Source: JBGSKY01 sp041740995
GTDB lineage: Bacteria; Planctomycetota; Planctomycetia; Pirellulales; Pirellulaceae
Direction of reading: 5' to 3'
DNA: 15,648 nt
NCBI GenBank assembly: GCA_041740995.1
Contig: JBGSKY010000162.1
Span: 1 to 15,648, forward strand
A program made the translations under genes and the position numbers. Every line of letters starts with the position of its first letter. The stretch's first letter is position 1. Below the pieces are notes generated by a model. The model was not told the DNA's origin and did no database searches. It saw only the letters and a program-made list of their open reading frames with translations. Positions 6,338-14,273 of the stretch are shown here, piece by piece.

Positions 6338-7915
6338 ATGGAAAACACCGATCCGTATTCCGCTTCAAATATCGACCCAGCGACCGAGGCGGCGTCAGCT
6401 TCAGCGTCAGCGTCGACCGTCGAAGGACGAACGTTTTTGGGACATCCGATCGGATTGTTTGTGTTGTTCTTTGCCGAGATGTGGGAACGATTTTCTTACT
6501 ATGGCATGAGAGCGCTGCTGACGTTGTATCTCATTCAGCATTTTCTCTTTGAGAAGACTGAAGCGTACATCATTTACGGCGCCTACACTTCGTTGGTTTA
6601 TATTACGCCAGTGGTCGGCGGTTGGCTGGCTGATCATTTTCTTGGGCCACGTAAAGCGGTACTTTACGGCGCGACGCTGCTGACGGCCGGACACTTCTTG
6701 ATGGCCTTTGAAGGCGAAGGCGGCAAAGACACTTTTGCGTTGAACTTTTTTTATCTTGCGCTGAGTTTCATAATCGTTGGTTCCGGTTTTCTCAAAGCGA
6801 ATATCTCGTCGATCGTTGGCGAGTTGTATTCTCGCGATGACAAACGCAAAGATCCCGCGTTCACTATTTTTTACATGGGCATCAATCTCGGCGCTGCACT
6901 GGGCGCGATCATCGCGGGCTACTTGGGTGAAGTGTACGGCTGGCGCTACGGCTTCGGGGCGGCAGGCATTGGAATGGTCTTTGGGCTGATCGTCTTTGTG
7001 CTCGGTAAACCACTTCTGATGGGGCGAGGAGAAACAAAGACGCCCCAGGCGCTAATTGACAAACCGTTTGGAATCACCAATGAGTGGGCGATCTATATCG
7101 GCGGCGTTTTAGGCGTAATTTTGGTTTGGCAGTTAATTCAATATCAAAGCGTAGTGGGTTGGCTTCTGGGCATTTCCGGCTTGGCACTCGCGATTTATGT
7201 CGCGTACATCTCTTTTGCAACATTGAAGCCGCATGATCGAGATCGCATTTTTGTGGCACTTTTTTTAATGCTCGGTTCAATTCTCTTTTGGGCTCTGTTT
7301 GAACAGGCCGGTTCGTCACTGAATGTGTTTACCGATCAACGAGTCGATCGATCGTTCCTGGGCGCTGTCGTTCCTGCGTCGACTTTTCAATCGATCAATG
7401 CGATCTATATCGTGTTGCTCGCCCCGGTCTTTGCATGGTTATGGACGGCACTTGCGAAAAAGAAATTGGAACCTTCGACCCCAGCAAAATTTGGAATCGC
7501 GATGATCCAGCTAGGAATTGGGTTCCTGATTCTTGTCGCTGGCGCAACAGCGGCTGGGGCTGGAAAAACGCCGGTCATTTATATTTTTGCGATCTACTTG
7601 TTGCATACAACCGGTGAGCTTTGTTTGTCGCCGGTCGGTTTATCAGCAATGACCAAACTTGCATTACCACACATGGTCGGATTGATCATGGGGACGTGGT
7701 TCTTTGCCTCCGCGTTAGGTAATTTTGCCGCAGGTTTGATTGCCGGTGCAACCGGCGGCGGTGAAGATTTGGCGGCCGATGCGGTGACCTCGGTTTATAC
7801 AACAGTCGGTTGGATAGCAGTAATTGCTGGCGTGGCTGTGGTAGCCGTGTCGCCGGTTTTTAAACAACTAATGCACTTGGAGACGATGAGCGAAACGGCG
7901 ACTGCCGAACACTGA
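6338..7915 (+). CDS. POT/PTR-family proton-coupled oligopeptide transporter
   Basis: Inner-membrane symporter of the POT (PTR2) group in the major facilitator superfamily, 525 aa from the chosen ATG, expected to import di- and tripeptides with protons. The family motif ExxER is intact as FAEMWERFSYYGMR (Glu47, Glu50, Arg51, proton and substrate coupling). The second signature is FYMGINLGAALGAIIAGYLGE near residues 178-198, and the late signature GELCLSPVGLSAMTKLA is followed by GTWFFASALGNFAAG. Many hydrophobic segments span residues 36-510, as expected for the bacterial type. The N-terminal tail is a short low-complexity stretch with (AS)4. The ATG at 6338 is preferred over an upstream GTG (6242) because conserved sequence begins after it and the upstream part overlaps control sites; the ribosome site is only a weak purine run (AAAGAGA). 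Substrate is inferred from the family. Confidence 0.93.
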   Translation: MENTDPYSASNIDPATEAASASASASTVEGRTFLGHPIGLFVLFFAEMWERFSYYGMRALLTLYLIQHFLFEKTEAYIIYGAYTSLVYITPVVGGWLADHFLGPRKAVLYGATLLTAGHFLMAFEGEGGKDTFALNFFYLALSFIIVGSGFLKANISSIVGELYSRDDKRKDPAFTIFYMGINLGAALGAIIAGYLGEVYGWRYGFGAAGIGMVFGLIVFVLGKPLLMGRGETKTPQALIDKPFGITNEWAIYIGGVLGVILVWQLIQYQSVVGWLLGISGLALAIYVAYISFATLKPHDRDRIFVALFLMLGSILFWALFEQAGSSLNVFTDQRVDRSFLGAVVPASTFQSINAIYIVLLAPVFAWLWTALAKKKLEPSTPAKFGIAMIQLGIGFLILVAGATAAGAGKTPVIYIFAIYLLHTTGELCLSPVGLSAMTKLALPHMVGLIMGTWFFASALGNFAAGLIAGATGGGEDLAADAVTSVYTTVGWIAVIAGVAVVAVSPVFKQLMHLETMSETATAEH

Positions 7916-7943
7916 CATAGCTCGCGAACTGTTGGAGAATTTT

Positions 7944-7972
7944 TTGCGATCAGACTGCCAATGCGGTATATT
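7944..7972 (+). promoter_or_regulatory. Candidate promoter of the haem-domain protein
   Basis: TTGCGA (7944-7949, 4 of 6) and TATATT (7967-7972, 5 of 6) are separated by exactly 17 bp. This predicts transcription from about 7979 and a leader of about 43 nt before the ATG at 8022. It lies in the 106-bp gap after the transporter, so the two rightward genes need not be one operon. It also argues against the TTG at 7932 as the protein start. Confidence 0.5.
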
Positions 7973-8021
7973 AGTCGGTTACGCTCGATTATTCTCTCGC
8001 CTTACATATCAAGGCATCAGC

Positions 8022-11000
8022 ATGTCTGCCAGTCGATGGTTCATGAGTTCTCCAAAATTTGCTCCCCGTCTGCGGCTAGTGCTGCATTTTGCGACAATTA
8101 GTCGCTTTGCCCTAAGTTTATGGTTTTTAGCCGCAGTCAGCGGTTGTTGGGGCGCCGACTTTCCGGAACCCTACAACAGCGAACAAGACCGCGACGCGGT
8201 GCCGATGTCAGCCATCGATGCGGCGGCAAGTCTCGATGTTCCGACAGGCTTCAAGGTCGATTTATTTGCGTCGGAACCCGACGTGCAAAATCCAATTGCG
8301 ATGGCCTGGGATCCCAGAGGTCGAATGTGGATCGCAGAGAACTATACCTACGCCGAACGCTCACAGCGTTTTGATTTAAATCTCCGCGACCGTGTCATCA
8401 TTTTAGAAGACAGCAACGGCGATGGAAAAGCTGACAAGCGAAAGGTCTTCACTGACGAAGTTCAAATGCTGACAAGTGTCGAAGTCGGACATGGCGGCGT
8501 TTGGTTGATGTGTCCGCCGAATCTGCTGTTCATTCCCGATGCGAATCATGACGACGTGCCAGACGGTCCAGCGGAAGTTGTCGTGCAAGGTTTTGAAGTC
8601 GCCAAAGAGAACTACCATAACTTTGCCAACGGTTTGCGATGGGGACCGGACGGTTGGTTGTACGGTCGTTGCGGTGGATCGTGTCCAGGAAAGATTGGAT
8701 TGCCCGGCTGGCCTGAAGAACAACGTGTTGCGCTGGAGGGTGGCATTTGGCGGTATCACCCACAGCGAAAGATGCTCGACGTACTTTGTCATGGCACAAC
8801 GAACCCGTGGGGCATGGACTGGAACTCAAAGGGCGAAGCGTTCTTTGTTAACACTGTCAATGGTCACCTTTGGCAGATGATACCAGGGGCCCACTTTGTT
8901 CGGCCTTTCACGCTCGACCCCAATCATCGAACTTACGAGTTGATTGACATGCACGCGGACCATTGGCATTTTGACACCGGTCAAAGTTGGACTGCGTCGC
9001 GCGACGGCGCCGCCAATTCGCTTGGTGGAGGTCACGCGCACTGCGGTGCGATGGTTTATTTAGGAGACAATTGGCCGGACGAATATCGCGATCGATTGCT
9101 TACGCTGAATTTTCACGGTCGACGGGCCAATCAAGAAATATTGGAACGAGTCGGGAGTGGTTATATTGCCAAACACGGGGACGATATGCTGCTGGCCAGT
9201 GATCCGTTTTTTCGCGGTATGGACCTTAGCTACGGTCCCGATGGAGCAGTTTACGTGATCGATTGGAGCGATACCGGCGAGTGCCACGACCACACCGGCG
9301 TTCATCGCACCAGCGGCCGCGTCTTTAAAGTCAGCTTTCTCGACAATCAAACGAATTTTTCGGCACTCGTCGATTGGGACAAAGCTTTAGACTCAGATCT
9401 ATTGCTACTTCATTTTGCCAAGAATGAATGGCTGACGCGTCAAGCTCGTATTGTGTTGACGAACCGAAAAACGCTTGGGTCGCTTGATGTCGAAAATTTA
9501 GTTCGTGAATTGCATATCGCGATCTGTCGATGTGCGGCTGAAGCCCGCGAAACGGAACCGGCGAGAGAAATCAGCGCAGAAGAAGCGGAATCGTATTCTT
9601 TGCGAGCCCTTTCAACCCTCCATGCAATGTCAGGCGACGAACAAAATTTTTTGCTTCACTTGCTCGACAACAAAAACGAATACATCCGCTCCACCGCCGT
9701 GAAATACTTGACCGACTTTTGGCCAATCGATGACTGCTACGGTCCACGGACACTTTCACCGGCCCAAGAACAAGCCGTTGCACAGGAGTCCGCTGCGTTG
9801 CTGCCAGCTTTGGTTGAACTGGCGAAATCCGAGACCAGTCCGCTTGTTCGACTGACACTGGCGTCAACTCTACAGCGATTACCGGTCGCCGATCGATTGA
9901 CACTCGCACAAGCGTTGGTCGGACACAGTGAAGATGCTGAGGATCATAATCTGCCGCTTCTGGTTTGGTACGCCTTGATTCCGGTAGCCGAATCGGATCC
10001 GATCGGTCTGGCTGAACTAGCGATCCAATGCAAGTGGCCAAAGACGCAGCGTTTGATAGCCCGCCGACTGTCCGAGAGTATCGAACAGAACGGAATGCCG
10101 ATTGAGATATTGGTCGCTGCAACCATCAAATCCGATGATTCAGCGTTTCAAACGAATCTGATGGCTGGGATTGAAGATGGTTTGAAAGGCTGGCGCAAAG
10201 CACCGCAACCTTCGAATTGGGAGCTGCTGGGACAAAAAGTTCAAACCACGTCCGATCAAGCCTTGCAGCAATCGATCAGAAACCTCAGCGTTGTTTTTGG
10301 CGATGGAAGAGCAATGCAGGAGCTGCGAGCGATCGTGTTAGACGACAACGCCGAGATCAACTTGCGTCGCTCCGCGCTGGAAAGCATGGTTGTCAATAAG
10401 GCGGAAAGCATCGACGACATTTGTTTGTCTTTGATCGGCGACGCGCGACTTAACGTCGTGGCCGCGCGTGGCCTAGCGAGCGCAAATTCGCGTGAGATAG
10501 GTGAAAAGCTAGTTCAGAACTATCGTAAGTTTCGGGGACCAGATCGACCGCAAGTCATCGCCCTGCTCTGCTCGCGAGTCACCTTCGCAAACGCGCTAAT
10601 CGATGCTTTGAAAGAAAACAAAATCCCACTTGCTGACTTAACTGCATTCGATGTCCGCCAGCTTCGCTCGCTCGGCGATGAACAGCTTTCAAACCAGATG
10701 TCTGAATTGTGGGGCGACGTTCGCGATTCGAGTGCAGAGAAGATTGCCAAGATTGAACTCCTAAAAGCGCAATTAAGCACAGAAGTCCTGGCGGCGGCTG
10801 ACAAGTCCAACGGCCGAATGCTATTTAGCAAAACTTGCATGAAGTGCCATCGATTGTTTGGCGAGGGCGAGAAGATTGGGCCAGAATTAACCGGCGCTAA
10901 TCGCAATAATATCGACTACCTACTCGAAAACATTCTCGACCCAAGCGCAGTTGTCAGCAAGGATTATCGGATGTCGATCATTTTGACGGGCGACGACCGT

Positions 11001-11216
11001 GTGCTTAACGGCTTGATTGTTTCAAGCAACGAAAAGACGCTGACTCTGCAAACGCAAACCGAACTGCTTACACTCGCCAAAGAGGATATCGAAGAAGTCA
11101 AACAGACGCAGCTTTCTCCGATGCCAGATGGTTTGATGGACAACCTTTCTAACGATGAGATCCGCGATTTGTTTGCCTACTTGATGCATCCAAGCCAAGT
11201 TGCATTGCCAGAATGA
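8022..11216 (+). CDS. PVC-type membrane-bound dehydrogenase with C-terminal CxxCH haem domain
   Basis: Large exported protein, 1064 aa, of the architecture almost confined to Planctomycetes and Verrucomicrobia. The N-terminus is basic then hydrophobic (FALSLWFLAAVSGCWGADF). VSGC fits a lipobox with Cys42, although cleavage after CWGA is also possible. Residues about 70-450 form the dehydrogenase-like propeller with DVPTGFKVDLFASEP, AMAWDPRGRMWIAE, ILEDSNGDGKADK (calcium-loop-like), NFANGLRWGPDGWLYG and GPDGAVYVIDWSDTGECHD. About 480-920 is helical and HEAT-like. The end is the haem-binding domain with CMKCH at residues 939-943 (codons 10836-10850) and a possible distal Met in SPMPDGLMDNLS. 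The role is probably periplasmic or surface oxidation of an unknown substrate, perhaps a sugar, with electrons passing to the haem; the substrate cannot be read from sequence. The ATG at 8022 has AAGG seven bases upstream. The gene ends 23 bp from the convergent PAP2-like gene. Confidence 0.9.
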   Translation: MSASRWFMSSPKFAPRLRLVLHFATISRFALSLWFLAAVSGCWGADFPEPYNSEQDRDAVPMSAIDAAASLDVPTGFKVDLFASEPDVQNPIAMAWDPRGRMWIAENYTYAERSQRFDLNLRDRVIILEDSNGDGKADKRKVFTDEVQMLTSVEVGHGGVWLMCPPNLLFIPDANHDDVPDGPAEVVVQGFEVAKENYHNFANGLRWGPDGWLYGRCGGSCPGKIGLPGWPEEQRVALEGGIWRYHPQRKMLDVLCHGTTNPWGMDWNSKGEAFFVNTVNGHLWQMIPGAHFVRPFTLDPNHRTYELIDMHADHWHFDTGQSWTASRDGAANSLGGGHAHCGAMVYLGDNWPDEYRDRLLTLNFHGRRANQEILERVGSGYIAKHGDDMLLASDPFFRGMDLSYGPDGAVYVIDWSDTGECHDHTGVHRTSGRVFKVSFLDNQTNFSALVDWDKALDSDLLLLHFAKNEWLTRQARIVLTNRKTLGSLDVENLVRELHIAICRCAAEARETEPAREISAEEAESYSLRALSTLHAMSGDEQNFLLHLLDNKNEYIRSTAVKYLTDFWPIDDCYGPRTLSPAQEQAVAQESAALLPALVELAKSETSPLVRLTLASTLQRLPVADRLTLAQALVGHSEDAEDHNLPLLVWYALIPVAESDPIGLAELAIQCKWPKTQRLIARRLSESIEQNGMPIEILVAATIKSDDSAFQTNLMAGIEDGLKGWRKAPQPSNWELLGQKVQTTSDQALQQSIRNLSVVFGDGRAMQELRAIVLDDNAEINLRRSALESMVVNKAESIDDICLSLIGDARLNVVAARGLASANSREIGEKLVQNYRKFRGPDRPQVIALLCSRVTFANALIDALKENKIPLADLTAFDVRQLRSLGDEQLSNQMSELWGDVRDSSAEKIAKIELLKAQLSTEVLAAADKSNGRMLFSKTCMKCHRLFGEGEKIGPELTGANRNNIDYLLENILDPSAVVSKDYRMSIILTGDDRVLNGLIVSSNEKTLTLQTQTELLTLAKEDIEEVKQTQLSPMPDGLMDNLSNDEIRDLFAYLMHPSQVALPE

Positions 11217-11239
11217 CGTTGACTTTCTGTATCGTAAAA

Positions 11240-12415
11240 TCAGTACTTATACTCAGCTAGCACGCCAGAATTCGTTCCGGTTGAAAACGGATAGAAACGC
11301 CACTTTGCGTTCGGGTTGTCGGTCGCATCGACAGCAGATGCTGCCAGATAGGCCATCCACCATCCCAAGACGACTTGGGATGGATAGTGAGCGTTGTCGT
11401 TCATCCGCGATAATGGCTCGATTGTCGAAGCGGCATAGTAGAGCGTCTTCAGCCCGCGACGTTCGGTCATTTTCGCAGCGGTAATAAATGGCAAGGCGCC
11501 CATGAAGCTGTGACCGCTGATTCCATTGTTGTCACGCAGCGGATGCCACTCGGAAGACTCGTTGGTTTCGCCTGGTCGCGAGCCACCGGTCAAATGCTGC
11601 ATCAGAACCAGCGGAGGTGCGCCGACCAAAAAGCCACGCATCGATCGCTCGCCCCAGGTTCCGGTATTCTCAACAAAGCGATTATCCGGAGCAAGCTTCC
11701 CAAGAGCCCATGCGCCGGCAAAAATCGGTAACGTATACTTGCCATTGCCAAGCTCCTTGCTCGCATGCAACGATTCAAACCAGTCATCCGAATTTGCGTT
11801 GCGAATACTGCTTTGAAAGTGCCGATGAATCGATTCATCGATCGAAGTATTGGCCATCGAAGCCCCGACAATTAATCCACCGCAAAGCAACGATAGCGAC
11901 TCGGCTGAGTAATAGTTCTTCTGGTCTTGGAGCAATCGATCGAGCAAAGAATCGTTGGATTTTTCGTCAGCAAGTCCGGCACTCACTTCGATCGAGTTTT
12001 GGGCATCAAACGTCGCGACGTCAAAGCTCCACGGGAGCTCAACAGCGTCAAACGGCTCGATGATCAATTCCGGCATCGAGTCCGGTAACGGAATTCCAAT
12101 CTGCGGATACTCAGCCGCATCGTATGTAATCGCTGGAAGATTGTGATTTGAAAAATCGAGGTTTGGCCCTGCATGCTCTTCGCTCCGCAACGCTTCGTCT
12201 GATCGCTCGGAGCCAACATTTGAGTTCTGCGGGGATACGCTTGCAATTTGACCAGCAAATGAATTGCTCGCTCCATCAAAGCCATACACTGTCGAAATAA
12301 TCAGCCAGGAACCAATCGCTATTTGCAGTGTCGACGCATACTTTTGGTACAGCGTTGGCGAATTGCTGCCATGCATCTTTGTTCGGACAGGCAGCTCTTC
12401 GGCGTCATCGTGCAT
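11240..12415 (-). CDS. PAP2-superfamily-like membrane protein with altered signature residues
   Basis: 391 aa from the ATG at 12413-12415. PAP2 enzymes remove phosphate from lipid phosphates such as phosphatidate or undecaprenyl diphosphate. The three signature motifs are recognisable in order and at normal spacing: QHLTGGSRP (Arg280), GISGHSF (His302) and SRMNDNAHYPSQ (Arg337, His343). Three canonical positions differ: Lys to Gln273, Pro to Ile before SGH, and the charge-relay Asp to Gln347. The two catalytic histidines and both arginines remain. An N-terminal hydrophobic stretch (IAIGSWLIISTVYG) is a signal or anchor. Residues about 60-160 are non-conserved and acidic. The start is uncertain: TTG at 12430 and ATG near 12376 are alternatives, and none has a good ribosome site. 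It lies 55 nt downstream of the kdsD-like gene on the same strand. It could be an active variant, a haloperoxidase-like relative or a non-catalytic lipid binder. Confidence 0.8.
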   Translation of the reverse strand: MHDDAEELPVRTKMHGSNSPTLYQKYASTLQIAIGSWLIISTVYGFDGASNSFAGQIASVSPQNSNVGSERSDEALRSEEHAGPNLDFSNHNLPAITYDAAEYPQIGIPLPDSMPELIIEPFDAVELPWSFDVATFDAQNSIEVSAGLADEKSNDSLLDRLLQDQKNYYSAESLSLLCGGLIVGASMANTSIDESIHRHFQSSIRNANSDDWFESLHASKELGNGKYTLPIFAGAWALGKLAPDNRFVENTGTWGERSMRGFLVGAPPLVLMQHLTGGSRPGETNESSEWHPLRDNNGISGHSFMGALPFITAAKMTERRGLKTLYYAASTIEPLSRMNDNAHYPSQVVLGWWMAYLAASAVDATDNPNAKWRFYPFSTGTNSGVLAEYKY

Positions 12416-12470
12416 CCGAGCACCGCGCAACTTCCGTTAAAGTTTTAGGCCATTTCCTAGATCATTCCAG

Positions 12471-13568
12471 CTAGCGAAATATTCGTATCGATGGCTTTCC
12501 ACCTTTTGGCAGCAATTTCACTGAACTATTTCCGACTTGAGCCAACTGCTGACGTAAGGCTGGCGAGACAAGGGCAATAACGTCAGTCACATCGAGCATC
12601 CCGACCGGCCGATCGTCGGCGTCAATGACGGGCAACTCACTGATCTTTCGATCGGCAAGCAACTCCACGGCATCCTGCATCTTTGCGTCCTGGTCGATAG
12701 CCGTAAATTTTGTGGTCATGACCTCCGCAACGGGACGATCGAGCTGTTGGTCAAGTTTTCGCTCAAGCAATCGTGCTAGATCGCTATCGGTAAAAATCCC
12801 TGTCAGCGTACCGTTCGTATCGGTCAGCATAATCGCTCCAGAACGGCGACCGGTGATAGAACTGGTGACGAGGATTTCTCGCAACAGCGAAGACTCTTGT
12901 GCCATCCGGCACTGATCTAGCGGACGCATCGCTTGACTGGCGTGCATCAATTTCAAGCCTAACGAACCGCCTGGATGATGCATCGCAAAATCTGCCGCAG
13001 TGAAGCCGCGAGTTTCGCTGACGACAATCGCCAACGCATCGCCACAGGCAAGCATAGCCGTCGTTGAACACGTTGGGGCAAGATTCCAAGCGCAAGCCTC
13101 TGGACCGCTCGCAATCGCCAGAACAACATCGGACGATTGCGCCAATGAACTCTGCGGACAACTTGTCAGAGTGATCAAACCCGCGATTCGAGTTTCGAGT
13201 ACAGAGGCCAGTCGCACAACTTCTTCGGTCTCGCCGCTGTTGGAGAGCGCGATCACGACGTCGTGCTGGCCGAACTTTCCGAGGTCACCATGGAACGCTT
13301 CCGATGGATGTACAAAATGTGCCGGCGTACCGGTCGAAGCGAACGTTGCAGCAAGCTTCTTGCCTATCAAGCCAGCTTTACCCATGCCAGTAATCAGCAA
13401 TGCCCCACGCATTTGGGAAAGCATATCGACTGCTCGACAGAATTCGGCGTCGACTAGTTCCGCAGTCTTGGCGATGGCAGAAGCTTCCTGTTGCATGACC
13501 TCAATCGCCCGCGCAATTTGCTGACCGTGCTGGACGTGGACTGTCGAATTAGTTTTCGGTTGCAGCAT
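12471..13568 (-). CDS. kdsD: Arabinose-5-phosphate isomerase, KpsF/GutQ/KdsD family
   Basis: Cytosolic sugar-phosphate isomerase, 365 aa from the chosen ATG, expected to interconvert ribulose-5-phosphate and arabinose-5-phosphate, the first step to Kdo of lipopolysaccharide. The SIS domain (about 20-205) carries GMGKAGLIGKKLA, FHGDLG, ALSNSGETEE, GPEACAWNLAPTCSTT and HHPGGSLG. The four residues reported as catalytic in E. coli KdsD (Lys59, Glu111, Glu152, His193) align with Lys64, Glu116, Glu157 and His198 at a constant offset of five, so activity is likely. Two CBS domains follow (about 212-285 and 290-345) and may sense nucleotides. There is a 15-20 residue basic tail. The frame stays open upstream to ATGs at 13601 and 13661, but those extensions are not conserved and no start has a clear ribosome site, so the N-terminus is provisional. 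It is followed by the PAP2-like gene on the same strand. Confidence 0.92.
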   Translation of the reverse strand: MLQPKTNSTVHVQHGQQIARAIEVMQQEASAIAKTAELVDAEFCRAVDMLSQMRGALLITGMGKAGLIGKKLAATFASTGTPAHFVHPSEAFHGDLGKFGQHDVVIALSNSGETEEVVRLASVLETRIAGLITLTSCPQSSLAQSSDVVLAIASGPEACAWNLAPTCSTTAMLACGDALAIVVSETRGFTAADFAMHHPGGSLGLKLMHASQAMRPLDQCRMAQESSLLREILVTSSITGRRSGAIMLTDTNGTLTGIFTDSDLARLLERKLDQQLDRPVAEVMTTKFTAIDQDAKMQDAVELLADRKISELPVIDADDRPVGMLDVTDVIALVSPALRQQLAQVGNSSVKLLPKGGKPSIRIFR

Positions 13569-13751
13569 TTTAGTGATCGCTAGATCGCGCCCAGAAGACA
13601 TGAAGGGGTGGCGTCTAGCCGGTTGGCGGCACTTTGATGACAAGCCTGAAGCTTTTTCCATCGTTCGACAGCAATTTTGCGATCGAACATTCGTCGCTGC
13701 ACGGTAGCGAAAACTCGATTGCAGAGCAAGCTTGCATCAGTGGCCCCAAAA

Positions 13752-14090
13752 TTATCGGGCGGCGGCGGGTGTCTCGCTAGCACTTGCGGGCGATTTAGCT
13801 GGCTTTGCCGCCTCGCTGTCGACCAAGCAGACCCACCGTTCGTCCCGCTGCTCGATTGCGACGATTTTCAGCCCAAATTTGTCGCCGACCTTCACCACGT
13901 CACCGGTCGCGATAATCTGATCGTCGACTTCAAGATTCAGCGGCGCGTCGTAGGGTTTTTCGAAATGGATCATCACGCCCGGAACGAGCTTGAGAACTTG
14001 TTCGGACGGGATCAATTTGGAGGCGAGTGTGACGGAGATTGGAATCTCGATTTGTAGCAGGCTGTTCCAGAATTTTTTGCGTTCCATCAT
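13752..14090 (-). CDS. Stand-alone FliN-like SpoA-domain protein
   Basis: Small protein of 112 aa (111 if the second of two adjacent ATGs is used) that is essentially one SpoA/FliN C-terminal domain. IEIPISVTLASKLIPSEQVLKLVPG, IHFEKPYDAPLNLEVDDQIIATGDVV and VGDKFGLKIVAI match the beta-barrel of FliN, FliM and type III secretion C-ring proteins. An Ala/Pro/Ser-rich tail of about 18 residues follows. AAGG lies 5 nt before the first ATG and 8 nt before the second, so the second may be used. In flagella such proteins build the motor switch ring. Here no flagellar or secretion gene is adjacent, and the neighbours are an acyl-activating enzyme and kdsD. The role may be in a dispersed flagellar set or something else. 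The domain call is fairly sure; the function is open. There are 183 bp without a gene on either side. Confidence 0.8.
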   Translation of the reverse strand: MMERKKFWNSLLQIEIPISVTLASKLIPSEQVLKLVPGVMIHFEKPYDAPLNLEVDDQIIATGDVVKVGDKFGLKIVAIEQRDERWVCLVDSEAAKPAKSPASASETPAAAR

Positions 14091-14273
14091 TGAAACCTTG
14101 ATTGGCTAGCATTGCCGCTGCCAAGCGACGATCTGTGAACATCCGCACATCGATGACCGCTTGCCCTTCACACTTATCGTCGGTCGATCTTCAATCAGTC
14201 TTGATTGTTTCCAGAATGTTGAGCTGAACAAAGGGATGCTCGCCAAGTTTTCACTACCCGTCTCGGCCACGCA

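Noticed and set aside
7932..8021. TTG-led 30-residue extension of the haem protein
   Set aside because: A well-spaced promoter (7944-7972) falls inside it and the signal-peptide-like N-terminus begins properly at the ATG at 8022.
9571..10122. Minus-strand 183-aa open frame within the haem protein gene
   Set aside because: Shadow of the helical repeat region; Arg/Ser-rich, no motif, no ribosome site.
11217..11239. Possible bidirectional terminator between the haem protein and PAP2-like genes
   Set aside because: The 23-bp gap has no stem-loop that I can pair.
13000..13524. Plus-strand 174-aa open frame opposite kdsD
   Set aside because: It is antisense to the SIS domain whose catalytic residues are all intact; low-complexity Ser/Ala composition, no recognisable domain.
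13569..13661. 31-residue upstream extension of KdsD
   Set aside because: In-frame ATGs exist at 13601 and 13661, but the residues resemble no KdsD N-terminus and no ribosome site precedes them; kept only as a caveat on the start.
14192..14207. Hairpin CAATCA-GTCT-TGATTG downstream of the acyl-activating enzyme gene
   Set aside because: Stem of only 6 AT-rich pairs and no T-run on the minus strand, so it is not supported as a terminator.
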